NCBI GenBank assembly: GCA_963849365.1
Contig: CAWKHA010000003.1
Coordinates: 62,001-126,000, forward strand
DNA from: CAVQCJ01 sp963849365
GTDB taxonomy: Bacteria > Actinomycetota > Actinomycetes > Prado026
Length of the DNA: 64,000 bases
Direction: 5' to 3'
How positions within the stretch are numbered: position 1 is the stretch's first letter; every line of letters begins with the position of its first letter. Shown piece by piece: positions 15,764-24,162 of this stretch. A program made the position numbers and the translations under genes. Under the pieces are notes generated by a model that saw only the letters and a list, made by a program, of their open reading frames with translations, was not told the origin of the DNA and did not search any database.

Positions 15764-16086
15764 GCCGACCGGCCAACCGGAACGTCCGGCTCGGCGCCGG
15801 ACTCGCCGGTGTGCCGGATCGCGTCCCGGACGACGTTCGCGACGTGCAGGTCGGCGATCTCGTACGCGATCTCCTTGCCGCGCCGGACGCCGCGCACCAG
15901 GTCGGCTTCGCGCAGGACCCGCAGGTGCTGCGAGACCAGGGGCTGGGGGACCGCCAGCCGGCTCACCAGCTCGTGGACGCACAGGGGCCCGTGCTCGTCG
16001 AGCGTGGTCATCACCGCCAGCCGCAGCGGCGAGCCGAGCGCCTTGAACAGAGCGCTGGCCGTCTCGAGCTCGGCGGGCGAAGACAT
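15760..16086 (-). CDS. ArsR/SmtB-family metal-responsive repressor
   Basis: A 108-residue winged-helix repressor. The HTH is in LAVPQPLVSQHLRVLREADLV followed by the wing VRRGKEIAYEI. The N-terminal ELETASALFKALGSPLRLAVM is family-typical. His, Glu and Asp residues near the C-terminal helix (EIADLHVANVVRDAIRH) could form an alpha5-type metal site. It is co-transcribed with the CDF exporter, so metal binding should release the operon. The palindrome just upstream is the likely operator. Confidence 0.93.
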   Translation of the reverse strand: MSSPAELETASALFKALGSPLRLAVMTTLDEHGPLCVHELVSRLAVPQPLVSQHLRVLREADLVRGVRRGKEIAYEIADLHVANVVRDAIRHTGESGAEPDVPVGRSA

Positions 16087-16099
16087 ATGCGGAAACTAA

Positions 16100-16121
16100 C
16101 ACATGTTCGAACCCGCATGTG
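16100..16121. promoter_or_regulatory. Candidate ArsR operator
   Basis: CACATG-N10-CATGTG is a perfect 6-bp inverted repeat 14 bases upstream of the arsR-like start, with a further CATATG at 16084–16089. SmtB/ArsR sensors bind imperfect dyads of this size near their own start codons. The assignment is by position and symmetry only. Confidence 0.5.
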
Positions 16122-16146
16122 AGGGCCCGAACGGGCGACCGGCCGG

Positions 16147-16503
16147 TCAGGCCAGCAGCTTGATCCCGGCGTCGAAGGCGATCAGCACCAGGATCAGGAT
16201 CCGGGCCGACCGGGCGCCGGGGCCCAGCGCCGGCCAGGACAGGACGAGCAGCCACGCGGCCAGGGCCCCGACCACCAGCAGCAGCGCGGCCCCCGCGATG
16301 CCCGGCAGCAGCAGCCCGGCGATCGCGAGCACGAGCACGACGACCAGCAGCAGCCAGCGCGGGACGGCGGCCAGCCGGACCAGGAGCGGCCAGCTGCGCC
16401 GTTCCACCTCGGCGCGGGCCGGTGACGGCGGTACCGCACCGGCGCGCACCGCGGGGTTCCCGCTTCGCCGGCGGCGGGACGGGTCGGGCGGTCGGTCGGG
16501 CAC
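16147..16503 (-). CDS. Small three-TM membrane protein of unknown function
   Basis: A 118-residue protein with a basic, proline-rich N-terminus (PDRPPDPSRRRRSG) and three closely spaced hydrophobic segments (WLLLVVVLVLAIAGLLLPGI; ALLLVVGALAAWLLVLSW; ILILVLIAFDAGIKLLA). The GTG start is preceded at good spacing by AGGAG. It resembles short actinobacterial DUF membrane proteins, but I cannot assign a function. It is convergent with nothing and lies upstream of the metal-export pair by 60 bases, in the same direction. Confidence 0.65.
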   Translation of the reverse strand: MPDRPPDPSRRRRSGNPAVRAGAVPPSPARAEVERRSWPLLVRLAAVPRWLLLVVVLVLAIAGLLLPGIAGAALLLVVGALAAWLLVLSWPALGPGARSARILILVLIAFDAGIKLLA

Positions 16504-16590
16504 GACGGCTCCTGCTGGGTCGGGGGTGCGGCGGCGGTGCGAATATGGCTCCGCCGACCATGGTCCCCCATGGCGAGGGGAGGTGTCGCC

Positions 16591-16923
16591 GTGCTCGTCA
16601 TGATCAGGTTCCGGCCGGGGTCGGCGCGGCCCGGCTTCCTGGCCGAGGCCCGGGCGGTGCTCGCGGCGCTCGCCGAACGCCCGGGGTGGCGCTCCGGACG
16701 GGTGGGACGGGCGGTCGACGACCCGGGGCTGTGGGTGCTCGCCACCGAGTGGGACTCCGTCGGAACGTACCGCCGCGCGCTGTCCGCGTCCGCCGTCCGG
16801 GCCCTCGCGATGCCGCTCATGGCCTGCGCCGTGGACGAGCCGAGTGCCTACGCGGTGCTCGCGGCGGCCGGCCTGGGCGCCGACGGCCTGGCGGGCGGGT
16901 CCGCACTCGTGGACGAGCGGTGA
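16591..16923 (+). CDS. Antibiotic-biosynthesis-monooxygenase (ABM)-like protein
   Basis: A 110-residue ferredoxin-like fold protein: VLVMIRFRPGS at the start, ERPGWRSGRVGRAVDDPGLWVLATEWDSVGTYRRAL in the core. Members include haem-degrading and quinone-oxidising enzymes as well as non-catalytic proteins. The GTG start is chosen because GGGGAGG (about 8 bases upstream) fits a ribosome-binding site; an ATG seven codons earlier would place that site inside the gene. Its TGA overlaps the GTG of the next gene. Confidence 0.75.
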   Translation: MLVMIRFRPGSARPGFLAEARAVLAALAERPGWRSGRVGRAVDDPGLWVLATEWDSVGTYRRALSASAVRALAMPLMACAVDEPSAYAVLAAAGLGADGLAGGSALVDER

Positions 16924-17621
16924 GAGCGGGGAGGTTCCGCGACCGCGACGACGCCGGGCACCAGCTGGCCCGGGCGTTGCGGCCGGTGCTGGTGGGGTCG
17001 ACGGACACCGGCCCACCACCTCCACCGCCCCCGCGGCGGACGGTGCTGCTCGGCCTGCCCCGCGGTGGCGTCGTCGTCGCCGCTGTCGCCGCACAGGACC
17101 TCGGGCTGCCCGTCGACGTGCTCCCCGTCCGCAAGATCGGCTCGCCCGGCAACCCCGAGCTCGCACTGGGTGCGGTGACCGCGGACGGCACGGTCATGCT
17201 CAACGACCAGGTGGTGCGGGCCGAGGAGCTCGGTCCGCACGAGGTCGCGGCCCGGGTGGCCGCGGCGTCGGGCGAGGTCGCCGCCGACGAGGCTCGGTAC
17301 CGCGGGGACAGGGCGCGGCCGGACCTGCGCGGCGCCGACGTCGTCGTCGTGGACGACGGGGCTGCGACCGGCGCCACCGTCAGGGCCGCCATCGCCGCTG
17401 TGCGCGCGGCCGGGGCGGCGCGGGTGACCGTCGCGCTCCCGGTCGCGCCGCGGGAGACCCTCGCCATTCTCGAGCGCGAGGCGGACGAGGTGGTCTGCCT
17501 GCGCCGGCCGCTGCTGTTCCGGGCCGTCGGCTGGGCGTACGACGACTTCTCGGCGGCGTCCGCCGACCGGGTCGTCGAGCTGCTCGGCGGAGGCCCGGGT
17601 ACCCTTGCCGCTCCGCCTTGA
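16920..17621 (+). CDS. Phosphoribosyltransferase-domain protein
   Basis: A 233-residue type I PRTase-fold protein. The PRPP-binding loop is VVVVDDGAATGATVRAAI at residues ~140–157, and LLGLPRGGVVVAAVAAQDLG and VRKIGSPGNPELALGAV are typical of the uncharacterised PRTase group often found with dienelactone-hydrolase domains or stress genes. The N-terminal ~25 residues end in a short polyproline run. The substrate is unknown. The GTG start overlaps the ABM gene stop, so translation is coupled. Confidence 0.82.
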   Translation: MRAGRFRDRDDAGHQLARALRPVLVGSTDTGPPPPPPPRRTVLLGLPRGGVVVAAVAAQDLGLPVDVLPVRKIGSPGNPELALGAVTADGTVMLNDQVVRAEELGPHEVAARVAAASGEVAADEARYRGDRARPDLRGADVVVVDDGAATGATVRAAIAAVRAAGAARVTVALPVAPRETLAILEREADEVVCLRRPLLFRAVGWAYDDFSAASADRVVELLGGGPGTLAAPP

Positions 17622-17640
17622 CCCGCCGACAGCCAGCCGG

Positions 17641-19035
17641 ATGGAGCGCCCTGTGGCCGCCGATCTCGTCGACACCATCGTCAGCCTCGCCAAGCGGCGG
17701 GGGTTCGTCTTCCCCAGCGGCGAGATCTACGGCGGCACCCGGTCGGCGTGGGACTACGGGCCGCTCGGCGTCGAGCTGAAGGAGAACGTCCGCCGCCAGT
17801 GGTGGCAGTCGATGGTGCGCGGCCGCGACGACATCGTCGGCCTGGACTCGGCGGTGATCCTGCCGCGCGAAGTGTGGGTCGCGTCCGGTCACGTCGAGCA
17901 GTTCGTCGACCCGCTGGTCGAGTGCCAATCCTGCCACCACCGGTTCCGCGCCGACCAGCTCGAGGAGGCGTACGAGGACAGGCACGGACGCCCGGCCGAG
18001 GGTGGGCTGGCCGGGATCGCCTGCCCCAACTGCGGCACGCGCGGCGCGTGGACCGAGCCGCGCATGTTCAACGGGCTGCTGAAGACCTACCTCGGCCCGG
18101 TGGAGTCCGAGGAGGGGCTGCACTACCTGCGCCCGGAGACCGCGCAGGGCATCTTCGTCAACTTCCTCAACGTCCTCACCGCCGCGCGGCGCAAGCCGCC
18201 GTTCGGCATCGCCCAGACCGGCAAGTCGTTCCGCAACGAGATCACGCCGGGCAACTTCATCTTCCGTACCCGCGAGTTCGAGCAGATGGAGATGGAGTTC
18301 TTCGTCGAGCCGGGGACCGACGAGGAGTGGCACGAGTACTGGCTGGCCGAGCGCTGGAACTGGTACACGGGCCTGGGCATCCGGCCGGAGAACCTGCGCT
18401 TCTACGAGCACCCGGAGGCGAAGCTGTCGCACTACTCGAAGCGGACCGTGGACATCGAGTACCGCTTCCTGTTCGGCGGCCAGGAGTTCTCCGAGCTCGA
18501 GGGTATCGCCAACCGCACCGACTTCGACCTGCGCACGCACGCGGAGCACTCCGGCGCGAACCTCACCTACCTCGACGCCGAGAAGAACGAGCGGTACGTC
18601 CCGTACGTCATCGAGCCGGCCGCCGGGCTGACCCGCGCCGTGCTCGCGTTCCTGATGGACGCGTACGCCGAGGACGAGGCGCCGAACGCGAAGGGCGGCG
18701 TGGACAAGCGCACCGTGCTGCGCTTCGACTCGAGGCTGGCTCCGGTGAAGGCGGCGGTGCTGCCGCTGTCCCGCAACGCCGACCTGTCGCCCAAGGCCCG
18801 TGACCTCGCGGCCGAGCTGCGGCAGATCTGGAACGTCGACTTCGACGATGCCGGCGCGATCGGCCGGCGGTACCGGCGCCAGGACGAGATCGGCACGCCG
18901 TACTGCGTGACGGTCGACTTCGAGACCCTGGACGACGGCGCGGTCACCGTCCGGGAGCGCGACAGCATGAGCCAGGAGCGGCTCCCGCTCGGTGCCGTGC
19001 GCGGCTGGCTGGCGGAGCGACTGCCCGCCTGCTGA
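17641..19035 (+). CDS. glyS: Glycyl-tRNA synthetase (dimeric class II type)
   Basis: A 464-residue alpha2-type glycyl-tRNA synthetase. Early residues DTIVSLAKRRGFVFPSGEIYGG and DYGPLGVELKENV match the family. A zinc-like CQSCHHRFR...CPNCGTRG follows, then the class II motif 2 region FRNEITPGNFIFRTREFEQMEMEFF. The C-terminal anticodon-binding domain includes YRRQDEIGTPYCVTVDFETLDDG. The ATG at the chosen site gives MERPVAADLVDT; a GTG four codons later is possible. It stands apart from its neighbours. Confidence 0.96.
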   Translation: MERPVAADLVDTIVSLAKRRGFVFPSGEIYGGTRSAWDYGPLGVELKENVRRQWWQSMVRGRDDIVGLDSAVILPREVWVASGHVEQFVDPLVECQSCHHRFRADQLEEAYEDRHGRPAEGGLAGIACPNCGTRGAWTEPRMFNGLLKTYLGPVESEEGLHYLRPETAQGIFVNFLNVLTAARRKPPFGIAQTGKSFRNEITPGNFIFRTREFEQMEMEFFVEPGTDEEWHEYWLAERWNWYTGLGIRPENLRFYEHPEAKLSHYSKRTVDIEYRFLFGGQEFSELEGIANRTDFDLRTHAEHSGANLTYLDAEKNERYVPYVIEPAAGLTRAVLAFLMDAYAEDEAPNAKGGVDKRTVLRFDSRLAPVKAAVLPLSRNADLSPKARDLAAELRQIWNVDFDDAGAIGRRYRRQDEIGTPYCVTVDFETLDDGAVTVRERDSMSQERLPLGAVRGWLAERLPAC

Positions 19036-19049
19036 CGGCGCCCGGCCCG

Positions 19050-19685
19050 CTACCTCATCCGGACCTCGGCGTTGCTCCCGGCGTACAGCGGCGGCATGCG
19101 CAGGTAGTGGACGCCGGCGGCGAGGTAGTCGCCGACCGGGCGGTCGAACGTCGTCGCCTGCCCGACCTGCAGCACGCGCGGCGCGTAGTCCGCCCACCTG
19201 ACGGTGATGACCTGGCCGACGGAGCCCTGCAGGTCAGAGGTGTTGACGACCCGCAGCCGCTGGTCGGCCCGGATCACCACGCACCTGGGCGCCGGCACAT
19301 CGGGGTTGGCGTCGACCGTCACGACCGCCCCGCTCTGGCTCTGGCATCCACCCGCCGCCGGGGCCTTCGCGTCGGGCGGTACCAGCGCGCGGGTGACCGG
19401 CGTGTTCGGTGCCGGGGAGGACGTCGCATGGCCCGTGGGCACCGGGGCGGTCGTCACCGACGGCGTGGCGGGGACCACCGGCGCAGCGGTGTCGCGGCCG
19501 TGCCCGAACAGGGCGGCGGCACCGCCGAGGACGACAACGGCGACGACGGTGGCGCCGATCGCCCGGGCCCGCGCGGTGCGCCGCGCCCGGCGGTGGATGC
19601 CCTCGAGCCGGTCCTTCGGCTGGTCGAGGTCGGCCCGGGTCGCGAGGTCGGCCAGGACCTGGCTGAGCTCGTCGCTACCGTTCAC
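19050..19685 (-). CDS. Membrane-anchored protein coupled to a SigE-type sigma factor
   Basis: A 211-residue protein with a cytoplasmic N-terminus (ELSQVLADLATRADLDQPKD), a basic stretch, one TM (AIGATVVAVVVLGGAAALFG), a Pro/Thr linker and an extracytoplasmic domain of ~110 residues with two cysteines. The latter ends with YLAAGVHYLRMPPLYAGS. The start overlaps the sigma gene by 11 bases. It has the topology of an anti-sigma factor, but no recognised anti-sigma motif is seen, so that role is inferred from context. Confidence 0.75.
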   Translation of the reverse strand: MNGSDELSQVLADLATRADLDQPKDRLEGIHRRARRTARARAIGATVVAVVVLGGAAALFGHGRDTAAPVVPATPSVTTAPVPTGHATSSPAPNTPVTRALVPPDAKAPAAGGCQSQSGAVVTVDANPDVPAPRCVVIRADQRLRVVNTSDLQGSVGQVITVRWADYAPRVLQVGQATTFDRPVGDYLAAGVHYLRMPPLYAGSNAEVRMR

Positions 19686-20193
19686 CGCTGCTCCTCACCG
19701 AGTAGCCGTACCCGGGCCGGGCGACGACCAGCTCCCGCAGCCTGGCCAGACCCCGGCTCGCGTGGCTCTTGACCGTGCCGACCGAGATGCCCATCACCGC
19801 AGCGGTCTCCGCCTCGCTCAGGTCGCAGTAGTAGCGAAGGACCACCGCGGCGCGCTGCTTGGCCGGCAGGGCCGACAGGGCCCGGCGCAGCTCCTCGGTG
19901 TCCGCGTAAGCGAGGGTCGGGTCCGAGCCGGCGCGCTCCGGCGGGTCGGCCGTCAGCACCTCCCGGCCGCGCAGCTTCCGCCAGACCGATGTCCGGGTGT
20001 TGACCATCAACCGGCGCATGTACGCGTCCGGCTCGTCGTAGGCGCGGATCCGGGACCAGCGTGGAAGCGCCTTCGCGTACGCCGTCTGCAGGAGATCCTC
20101 GGCCGCGTCCAGGTCGCCGGTGAGCAGGAACGCCAGCCGTTTCAGGCGGGGACCGCTGGCGGCCACGTAGGCGTCGAAGTCCTGGTCCGGCAC
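19675..20193 (-). CDS. SigE-family ECF RNA polymerase sigma factor (second copy)
   Basis: A 172-residue group 4 sigma factor. Region 2 is RLKRLAFLLTGDLDAAEDLLQTAYAK and region 4 is LPAKQRAAVVLRYYCDLSEAETAAVMGISVGTVKSHASRG. It is clearly paralogous to the sigma at 3.1–3.6 kb. The GTG start has AAGGGA a few bases upstream. It is translationally coupled to the downstream membrane protein, and divergent from the aldehyde dehydrogenase. Confidence 0.9.
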   Translation of the reverse strand: MPDQDFDAYVAASGPRLKRLAFLLTGDLDAAEDLLQTAYAKALPRWSRIRAYDEPDAYMRRLMVNTRTSVWRKLRGREVLTADPPERAGSDPTLAYADTEELRRALSALPAKQRAAVVLRYYCDLSEAETAAVMGISVGTVKSHASRGLARLRELVVARPGYGYSVRSSGER

Positions 20194-20290
20194 GACGGTC
20201 CCTTTCGACGGTTCCCGACCAGTACACGCCGGACCGACCGGAAAAGTTGGCAGGCGCGGACGATACGAGTGGTCGCCCGGTCGGCCTTCC

Positions 20291-20304
20291 GGGACTTTCG
20301 GCCC
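20291..20304. promoter_or_regulatory. DosR/DevR-like box upstream of the aldehyde dehydrogenase
   Basis: GGGACTTTCGGCCC lies 126 bases before the aldehyde dehydrogenase ATG. Its left half equals the GGGACT half-site of the mycobacterial DosR palindrome, and the whole resembles the boxes found at 57.3–61.9 kb in this window. It lies in the 237-base gap between the sigma gene and the dehydrogenase, where I see no other strong element. Confidence 0.5.
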
Positions 20305-20430
20305 TGACTCCTGCTCGCCGGCAGGCGTTCAGTCGCCTGTGGGCGTCCTCGCGGCGTTCTGTCGGCGCTGGCGCAGCTCGCTCCCCCTCGACGACGAGGG
20401 GCCACCCCGAGACGGAAGAGGGAGAGCGCC

Positions 20431-21951
20431 ATGAGATACGTCCCGCCCGGTCGAAAGGGCAGCGTCGTGCCCGTCCGGTCGCGCTACGAGAACTTCATCG
20501 GGGGGAAGTGGATCGAACCCACCGAAGGGAAGTACCGGGTCGACCTGACCCCGGCCACCGCCGGCCCGATCACCGAGGTCGCCGAGTCGACCCCGGCAGA
20601 CGTGGAGCTGGCGCTCGACGCCGCCCACGCGGCCAAGGACGCCTGGGGTGACGCGTCTGCGACAGCGCGGGCCGCCGTGCTGAACGCGATCGCCGACGCG
20701 GTCGAGGCCAGTGTGGAGCCGCTCGCGGTCGCCGAGAGCTGGGAGAACGGCAAACCCGTCCGCGAGACGCTGAACGCCGACATTCCGTTGGTGGTGGACC
20801 ACTTCCGCTACTTCGCCGCGGCCGCACGCGCCGAGGAGGGGCGCTCGACGGAGATCGACAAGGACCTGGTCGCGTACCACTTCCGCGAGCCGCTCGGAGT
20901 GGTCGGCCAGATCATCCCGTTCAACTTCCCGCTCCTGATGGCGGCGTGGAAGCTCGCACCGGCGCTCGCGGCCGGGAACTGCTCGGTGATGAAGCCGGCC
21001 TCGCCGACGCCGTGGTCGATCCTCAAGCTCATGGAGGTCATCGAGGACGTCGTGCCGCCCGGCGTGATCAACGTCGTCAACGGACCCGGCGCCGAGATCG
21101 GCAAGGCGCTGGCGACCAACCCGAGGATCGCCAAGATCGGGTTCACCGGTGAGACCGTCACCGGGCGGCTGATCATGCAGTACGCCGCGCAGAACCTGAT
21201 CCCGTCCACTGTCGAGCTCGGCGGGAAGTCGCCGAACATCTTCTTCAGCGACGTCATGGCCCGAGACGACGAGTTCCTCGACAAGGCCGTCGAAGGTCTC
21301 GTGCTCTACGCGTTCAACAAGGGCGAGGTCTGCACCTGCCCGTCCAGGGCACTGATCCAGCGGGACATCTACGAGGAGTTCATGGGTCGCGCGCTGGAGC
21401 GCATCGCCGCCATCAGGCAGGGCGACCCGCTCGACACCGAGACGCAGATCGGGGCGCAGGTGTCGGCCATGCAGCTGGAGAAGATCGCCTCGTACGTCGA
21501 GATCGGACGCAACGAGGGGGCCGAGGTCCTCATCGGTGGGCAGCGGGCCAAGGTCGGCGGGGAGTTCGCCGACGGCTACTTCTTCGAGCCGACCGTGCTC
21601 AAGGGCGACAACAAGATGCGGGTCTTCCAGGAGGAGATCTTCGGGCCCGTGCTGGCGGTCACGACGTTCACGGACGACGACGACGCGCTGGCGATCGCCA
21701 ACGACACGCTCTACGGCCTCGGTGCGGGCGTGTGGACCCGGGACGGCAACCGTGCCTACCGGATGGGCCGCGCGATCAAGGCGGGCCGGGTGTGGACCAA
21801 CTGCTACCACGCCTACCCCGCTGGGGCGGCGTTCGGTGGGTACAAGATCTCCGGCGTGGGCCGGGAGAACCACCGCATGATGCTCGACCACTACAGCCAG
21901 ACGAAGAACCTGCTCGTCAGCTACGGCACCAAGCCGCTCGGCATGTTCTGA
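20431..21951 (+). CDS. NAD(P)+-dependent acetaldehyde/aldehyde dehydrogenase
   Basis: A 506-residue ALDH of the AldB/ExaC group, which oxidises acetaldehyde to acetate in ethanol metabolism and stress. The cofactor site shows IIPFNFPLLMAAWKLAPALAAGN; the general base Glu is in VELGGKSPNIFF, and the nucleophile lies in GEVCTCPSRAL, the typical sequence of this group. It is followed after 7 bases by a DUF779 gene, a conserved partner. A short Arg/Lys-containing extension precedes the domain. A DosR-like box upstream suggests induction in hypoxia or dormancy. Confidence 0.94.
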   Translation: MRYVPPGRKGSVVPVRSRYENFIGGKWIEPTEGKYRVDLTPATAGPITEVAESTPADVELALDAAHAAKDAWGDASATARAAVLNAIADAVEASVEPLAVAESWENGKPVRETLNADIPLVVDHFRYFAAAARAEEGRSTEIDKDLVAYHFREPLGVVGQIIPFNFPLLMAAWKLAPALAAGNCSVMKPASPTPWSILKLMEVIEDVVPPGVINVVNGPGAEIGKALATNPRIAKIGFTGETVTGRLIMQYAAQNLIPSTVELGGKSPNIFFSDVMARDDEFLDKAVEGLVLYAFNKGEVCTCPSRALIQRDIYEEFMGRALERIAAIRQGDPLDTETQIGAQVSAMQLEKIASYVEIGRNEGAEVLIGGQRAKVGGEFADGYFFEPTVLKGDNKMRVFQEEIFGPVLAVTTFTDDDDALAIANDTLYGLGAGVWTRDGNRAYRMGRAIKAGRVWTNCYHAYPAGAAFGGYKISGVGRENHRMMLDHYSQTKNLLVSYGTKPLGMF

Positions 21952-21958
21952 GGCGACC

Positions 21959-22321
21959 ATGTCCCGGACGGCCGAACCGGCCCGGATCACCGCCACCCCG
22001 GCGGCCCGTGCAGCCATCGCCGGGCTGCGCGCCACCGTCGGGGGCGCGGTGATGTTCGTCCAGTCCGGCGGCTGCTGCGCAGGCAGCACGCCGATGTGCT
22101 TCCGGGACGGTGAGTTCCTGGTCGGCGCCGGCGACGCGCTCCTCGGCGACATCGACGGCTGCCCGTTCTACATCGACGCGCAGCTCGACCGGGCGTGGGG
22201 ACACGACCGGTTCGTGCTCGACGTCGCCGAGGGGCGGCCGGAGGGCTTCTCGCTCGGTGCGGGCGACGGCCGGCACTTCGTCACGCGCTCGTCCGGATGC
22301 GCGGTTCCGGACAGCGGGTGA
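21959..22321 (+). CDS. DUF779 protein, partner of the aldehyde dehydrogenase
   Basis: A 120-residue protein of the DUF779 family. Conserved features are VMFVQSGGCCAGSTPMCF with three cysteines near residue 35–46, DIDGCPFYID, and FSLGAGDGRHFVTRSSGC at the end. The Cys-rich loop suggests metal or redox chemistry. DUF779 genes are habitually adjacent to ExaC/AldB-type dehydrogenases, and this one is 7 bases downstream, surely in the same operon. Biochemical function is not established. Confidence 0.9.
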   Translation: MSRTAEPARITATPAARAAIAGLRATVGGAVMFVQSGGCCAGSTPMCFRDGEFLVGAGDALLGDIDGCPFYIDAQLDRAWGHDRFVLDVAEGRPEGFSLGAGDGRHFVTRSSGCAVPDSG

Positions 22322-22334
22322 GCGACAGGCCGGG

Positions 22335-22853
22335 TCAGCCGGCGACCGGGCCGTCGTGGGCGTAGGCGTTCACGGCTTTCAGCGCCGCCGGCAGGTAGTG
22401 CGAGCACGCGTCGACCGGGATGTGCAGCAGGAAGACCGCCCCGGCCGCCGTCTGCGCGTAGATCAGCCGCGGAACGTCGGCGTAGGCGGCGCAGGCGTAT
22501 TGGCCGGTCGGTTTCGGGGCGTCCGGCAGCGACAGCGCCTGGACCAGCGCGGGCGGTGCGGGCCGCAGGTCGGTGGGCGGACCGGAGGCGTTGGGCATCG
22601 GCAGCGGGCAGATCACGATCCGTACCGGGGGCTGGGTCAGGTAGCGCGCCCGCTGCGCGTCGGGCTGCACCAGCTGCGGGTCGCAGTCGACCTTGTCGAC
22701 CTGCAGGCCGCGCAGCCCGGCCGGACCCGGCTGCGGCGTGCTCGGCCCCGGGCTGCCCGTCGGAGCGGTGCCGCCACCCCCCGACACCGAACCGCAGCCG
22801 GCCACCGCCAGCACTCCCAGGAGTGCCGATGCGACGCGTACCGCTGCCTTCAT
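22335..22853 (-). CDS. Putative lipoprotein of unknown function
   Basis: A 172-residue exported protein. The signal sequence KAAVRVASALLGVLAVAGCGS ends in a lipobox (VAGC) at Cys20, so it should be lipid-anchored. A short Gly/Pro/Ser linker precedes a domain with four further cysteines (DKVDCDPQLV, IVICPLPMP, QYACAAYAD, VDACSHYLP), probably disulfide-bonded outside the cell. No family recognised. It is convergent with the DUF779 gene, with 13 bases between stops. Confidence 0.78.
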   Translation of the reverse strand: MKAAVRVASALLGVLAVAGCGSVSGGGGTAPTGSPGPSTPQPGPAGLRGLQVDKVDCDPQLVQPDAQRARYLTQPPVRIVICPLPMPNASGPPTDLRPAPPALVQALSLPDAPKPTGQYACAAYADVPRLIYAQTAAGAVFLLHIPVDACSHYLPAALKAVNAYAHDGPVAG

Positions 22854-22915
22854 GCCGGTGGGACGGCGGACCCGCCGCCCGGGTTCCGCCGCCGCACCTG
22901 CGTCACCCACGCGGG

Positions 22916-23323
22916 CTACGGCCCCGCCTGGACGGGCAGGACCAGGAGCTGGAACAGCCGGTCGGCCTCGGCTTCGGGGTCTGCGGTCAGACCCGTGTGC
23001 ACCGGGCCCGGCTGGACGACCGTGCTGCGCGGCGAGGTCAGCCATCGAAAGGTGCGCCCGACCTCGTCCAGTGCCCCCGCCCCGGCGTCGGGCCCGGGCC
23101 CGGGCGCGAGGTCGCAGGCGGCCCGCAGCGCCCGCTCGACCGCGCCCGCGTCGGCGGTCGGGTCCAGTGCCAGCAGCCGCTCGCGGTCCAGGTGCACGCG
23201 GGCCCCCAGGTAGCCCAGCTGCTTGCACCACAGCAGCAGGCCGGCGTTGATCGACTCGCCGCGCTCCACCCGCGGGACGACCCGCAGCACCGCGTACTCG
23301 AACACTTCCCGCGGGCCGGTCAC
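22916..23323 (-). CDS. DUF3037 protein, partner of a HipA-like kinase
   Basis: A 135-residue DUF3037 protein: FEYAVLRVVPRVERGESINAGLLLWCKQLGYL at the start and a C-terminal RLFQLLVLPVQ are characteristic. These genes are usually found directly after a HipA-like kinase gene, as here. The GTG start overlaps the stop of that gene (GTGA), indicating translational coupling. What DUF3037 does is unknown; roles as a regulator or substrate of the kinase are guesses. Confidence 0.85.
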   Translation of the reverse strand: MTGPREVFEYAVLRVVPRVERGESINAGLLLWCKQLGYLGARVHLDRERLLALDPTADAGAVERALRAACDLAPGPGPDAGAGALDEVGRTFRWLTSPRSTVVQPGPVHTGLTADPEAEADRLFQLLVLPVQAGP

Positions 23324-24162
23324 GACGCCACCCCGGGGCCGCTCAGCCAGGTCGGTCGCCCGCTGCGAGCCACCCGGACGACGCGGTCGGAGCCGCGGCG
23401 GGCAGCCGAGTCCGCCAGGGCCGGGAGCCAGTGCGCGCGAGCGGCGAGCCGCCGCCGCAGCTGGGCGACGACGGCGGCACGCACGTCGTCCGGCCGGTCG
23501 AACCCGGGCTCGTCGACGAGCCAGACGTCCGGTACGTCCGCGACCGCGGCCGCCAGCAGCCGGTCGGTCACCAGCGGCGCGAGCACGGCGTCGGCGCCGG
23601 CCACGTCGGCGCCCACCTCGACCAGCGCGTGGTCGCGCACGTCGTACCTGCGCGCGGCGTCCGGCACCGACGCCCAGCGGTGCTGGAACGTCAGGGCCGC
23701 ACCGTGGTCGATCAGGTAGAGCTGCTGGTGCCAGTACAGGAGGTTCGGGTTGCGCCAGGACCGGTCGGCGTTGCCGACCAGCGCGTCGAACCACAGCACC
23801 CGCCCGGCCAGACCGGCGTCCACCCCGAACGCCGCCGCGTCGAAGTCGAGCGCCCCGGGCAGGTAGTCCACGCCGAGGTTCAGCCCGGCGCTGGCCCGCA
23901 GCAGTTCTTGCACCTCCTGGTCGGGCTCACCGGGGGCCAGCGCGGGGTCGACGTCGACCGTCACCAGCTCGGGCACCCGCAGGCCGAGCCCGCGCGCCAG
24001 CCGGGCGCAGACCACCTCGGCTACCAGCGCCTTGCGGCCCTGGCCGGCGCCGTGGAACTTCACGACGTACGTGCCGAGGTCGTCGGTCTCCATCAGCCCC
24101 GGCAGCGAACCGCCCTCGCGCAGCGCGGTGACGTACCGGGTGGCTGCGACCCGGGTCAGCAC
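23320..24162 (-). CDS. HipA-like protein kinase fold protein
   Basis: A 280-residue protein resembling the C-terminal kinase lobe of HipA. The N-terminal ATP-binding part includes GTYVVKFHGAGQGRKALVAEV with the likely catalytic Lys; the catalytic loop is LVGNADRSWRNPNLLYW (Asp and Asn present) and LIDHGAALTFQH corresponds to the metal-binding segment. The classical HipA N-terminal subdomain and a HipB antitoxin gene are absent. It is translated from a GTG that overlaps the preceding gene by 7 bases. It is better called HipA-family kinase than toxin. Confidence 0.82.
   Translation of the reverse strand: MLTRVAATRYVTALREGGSLPGLMETDDLGTYVVKFHGAGQGRKALVAEVVCARLARGLGLRVPELVTVDVDPALAPGEPDQEVQELLRASAGLNLGVDYLPGALDFDAAAFGVDAGLAGRVLWFDALVGNADRSWRNPNLLYWHQQLYLIDHGAALTFQHRWASVPDAARRYDVRDHALVEVGADVAGADAVLAPLVTDRLLAAAVADVPDVWLVDEPGFDRPDDVRAAVVAQLRRRLAARAHWLPALADSAARRGSDRVVRVARSGRPTWLSGPGVAS

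Noticed and set aside
23320..24162. HipA-like gene considered as a hipBA toxin-antitoxin system
   Set aside because: No HipB-like HTH gene is adjacent and the N-terminal HipA subdomain is missing. The partner is DUF3037.
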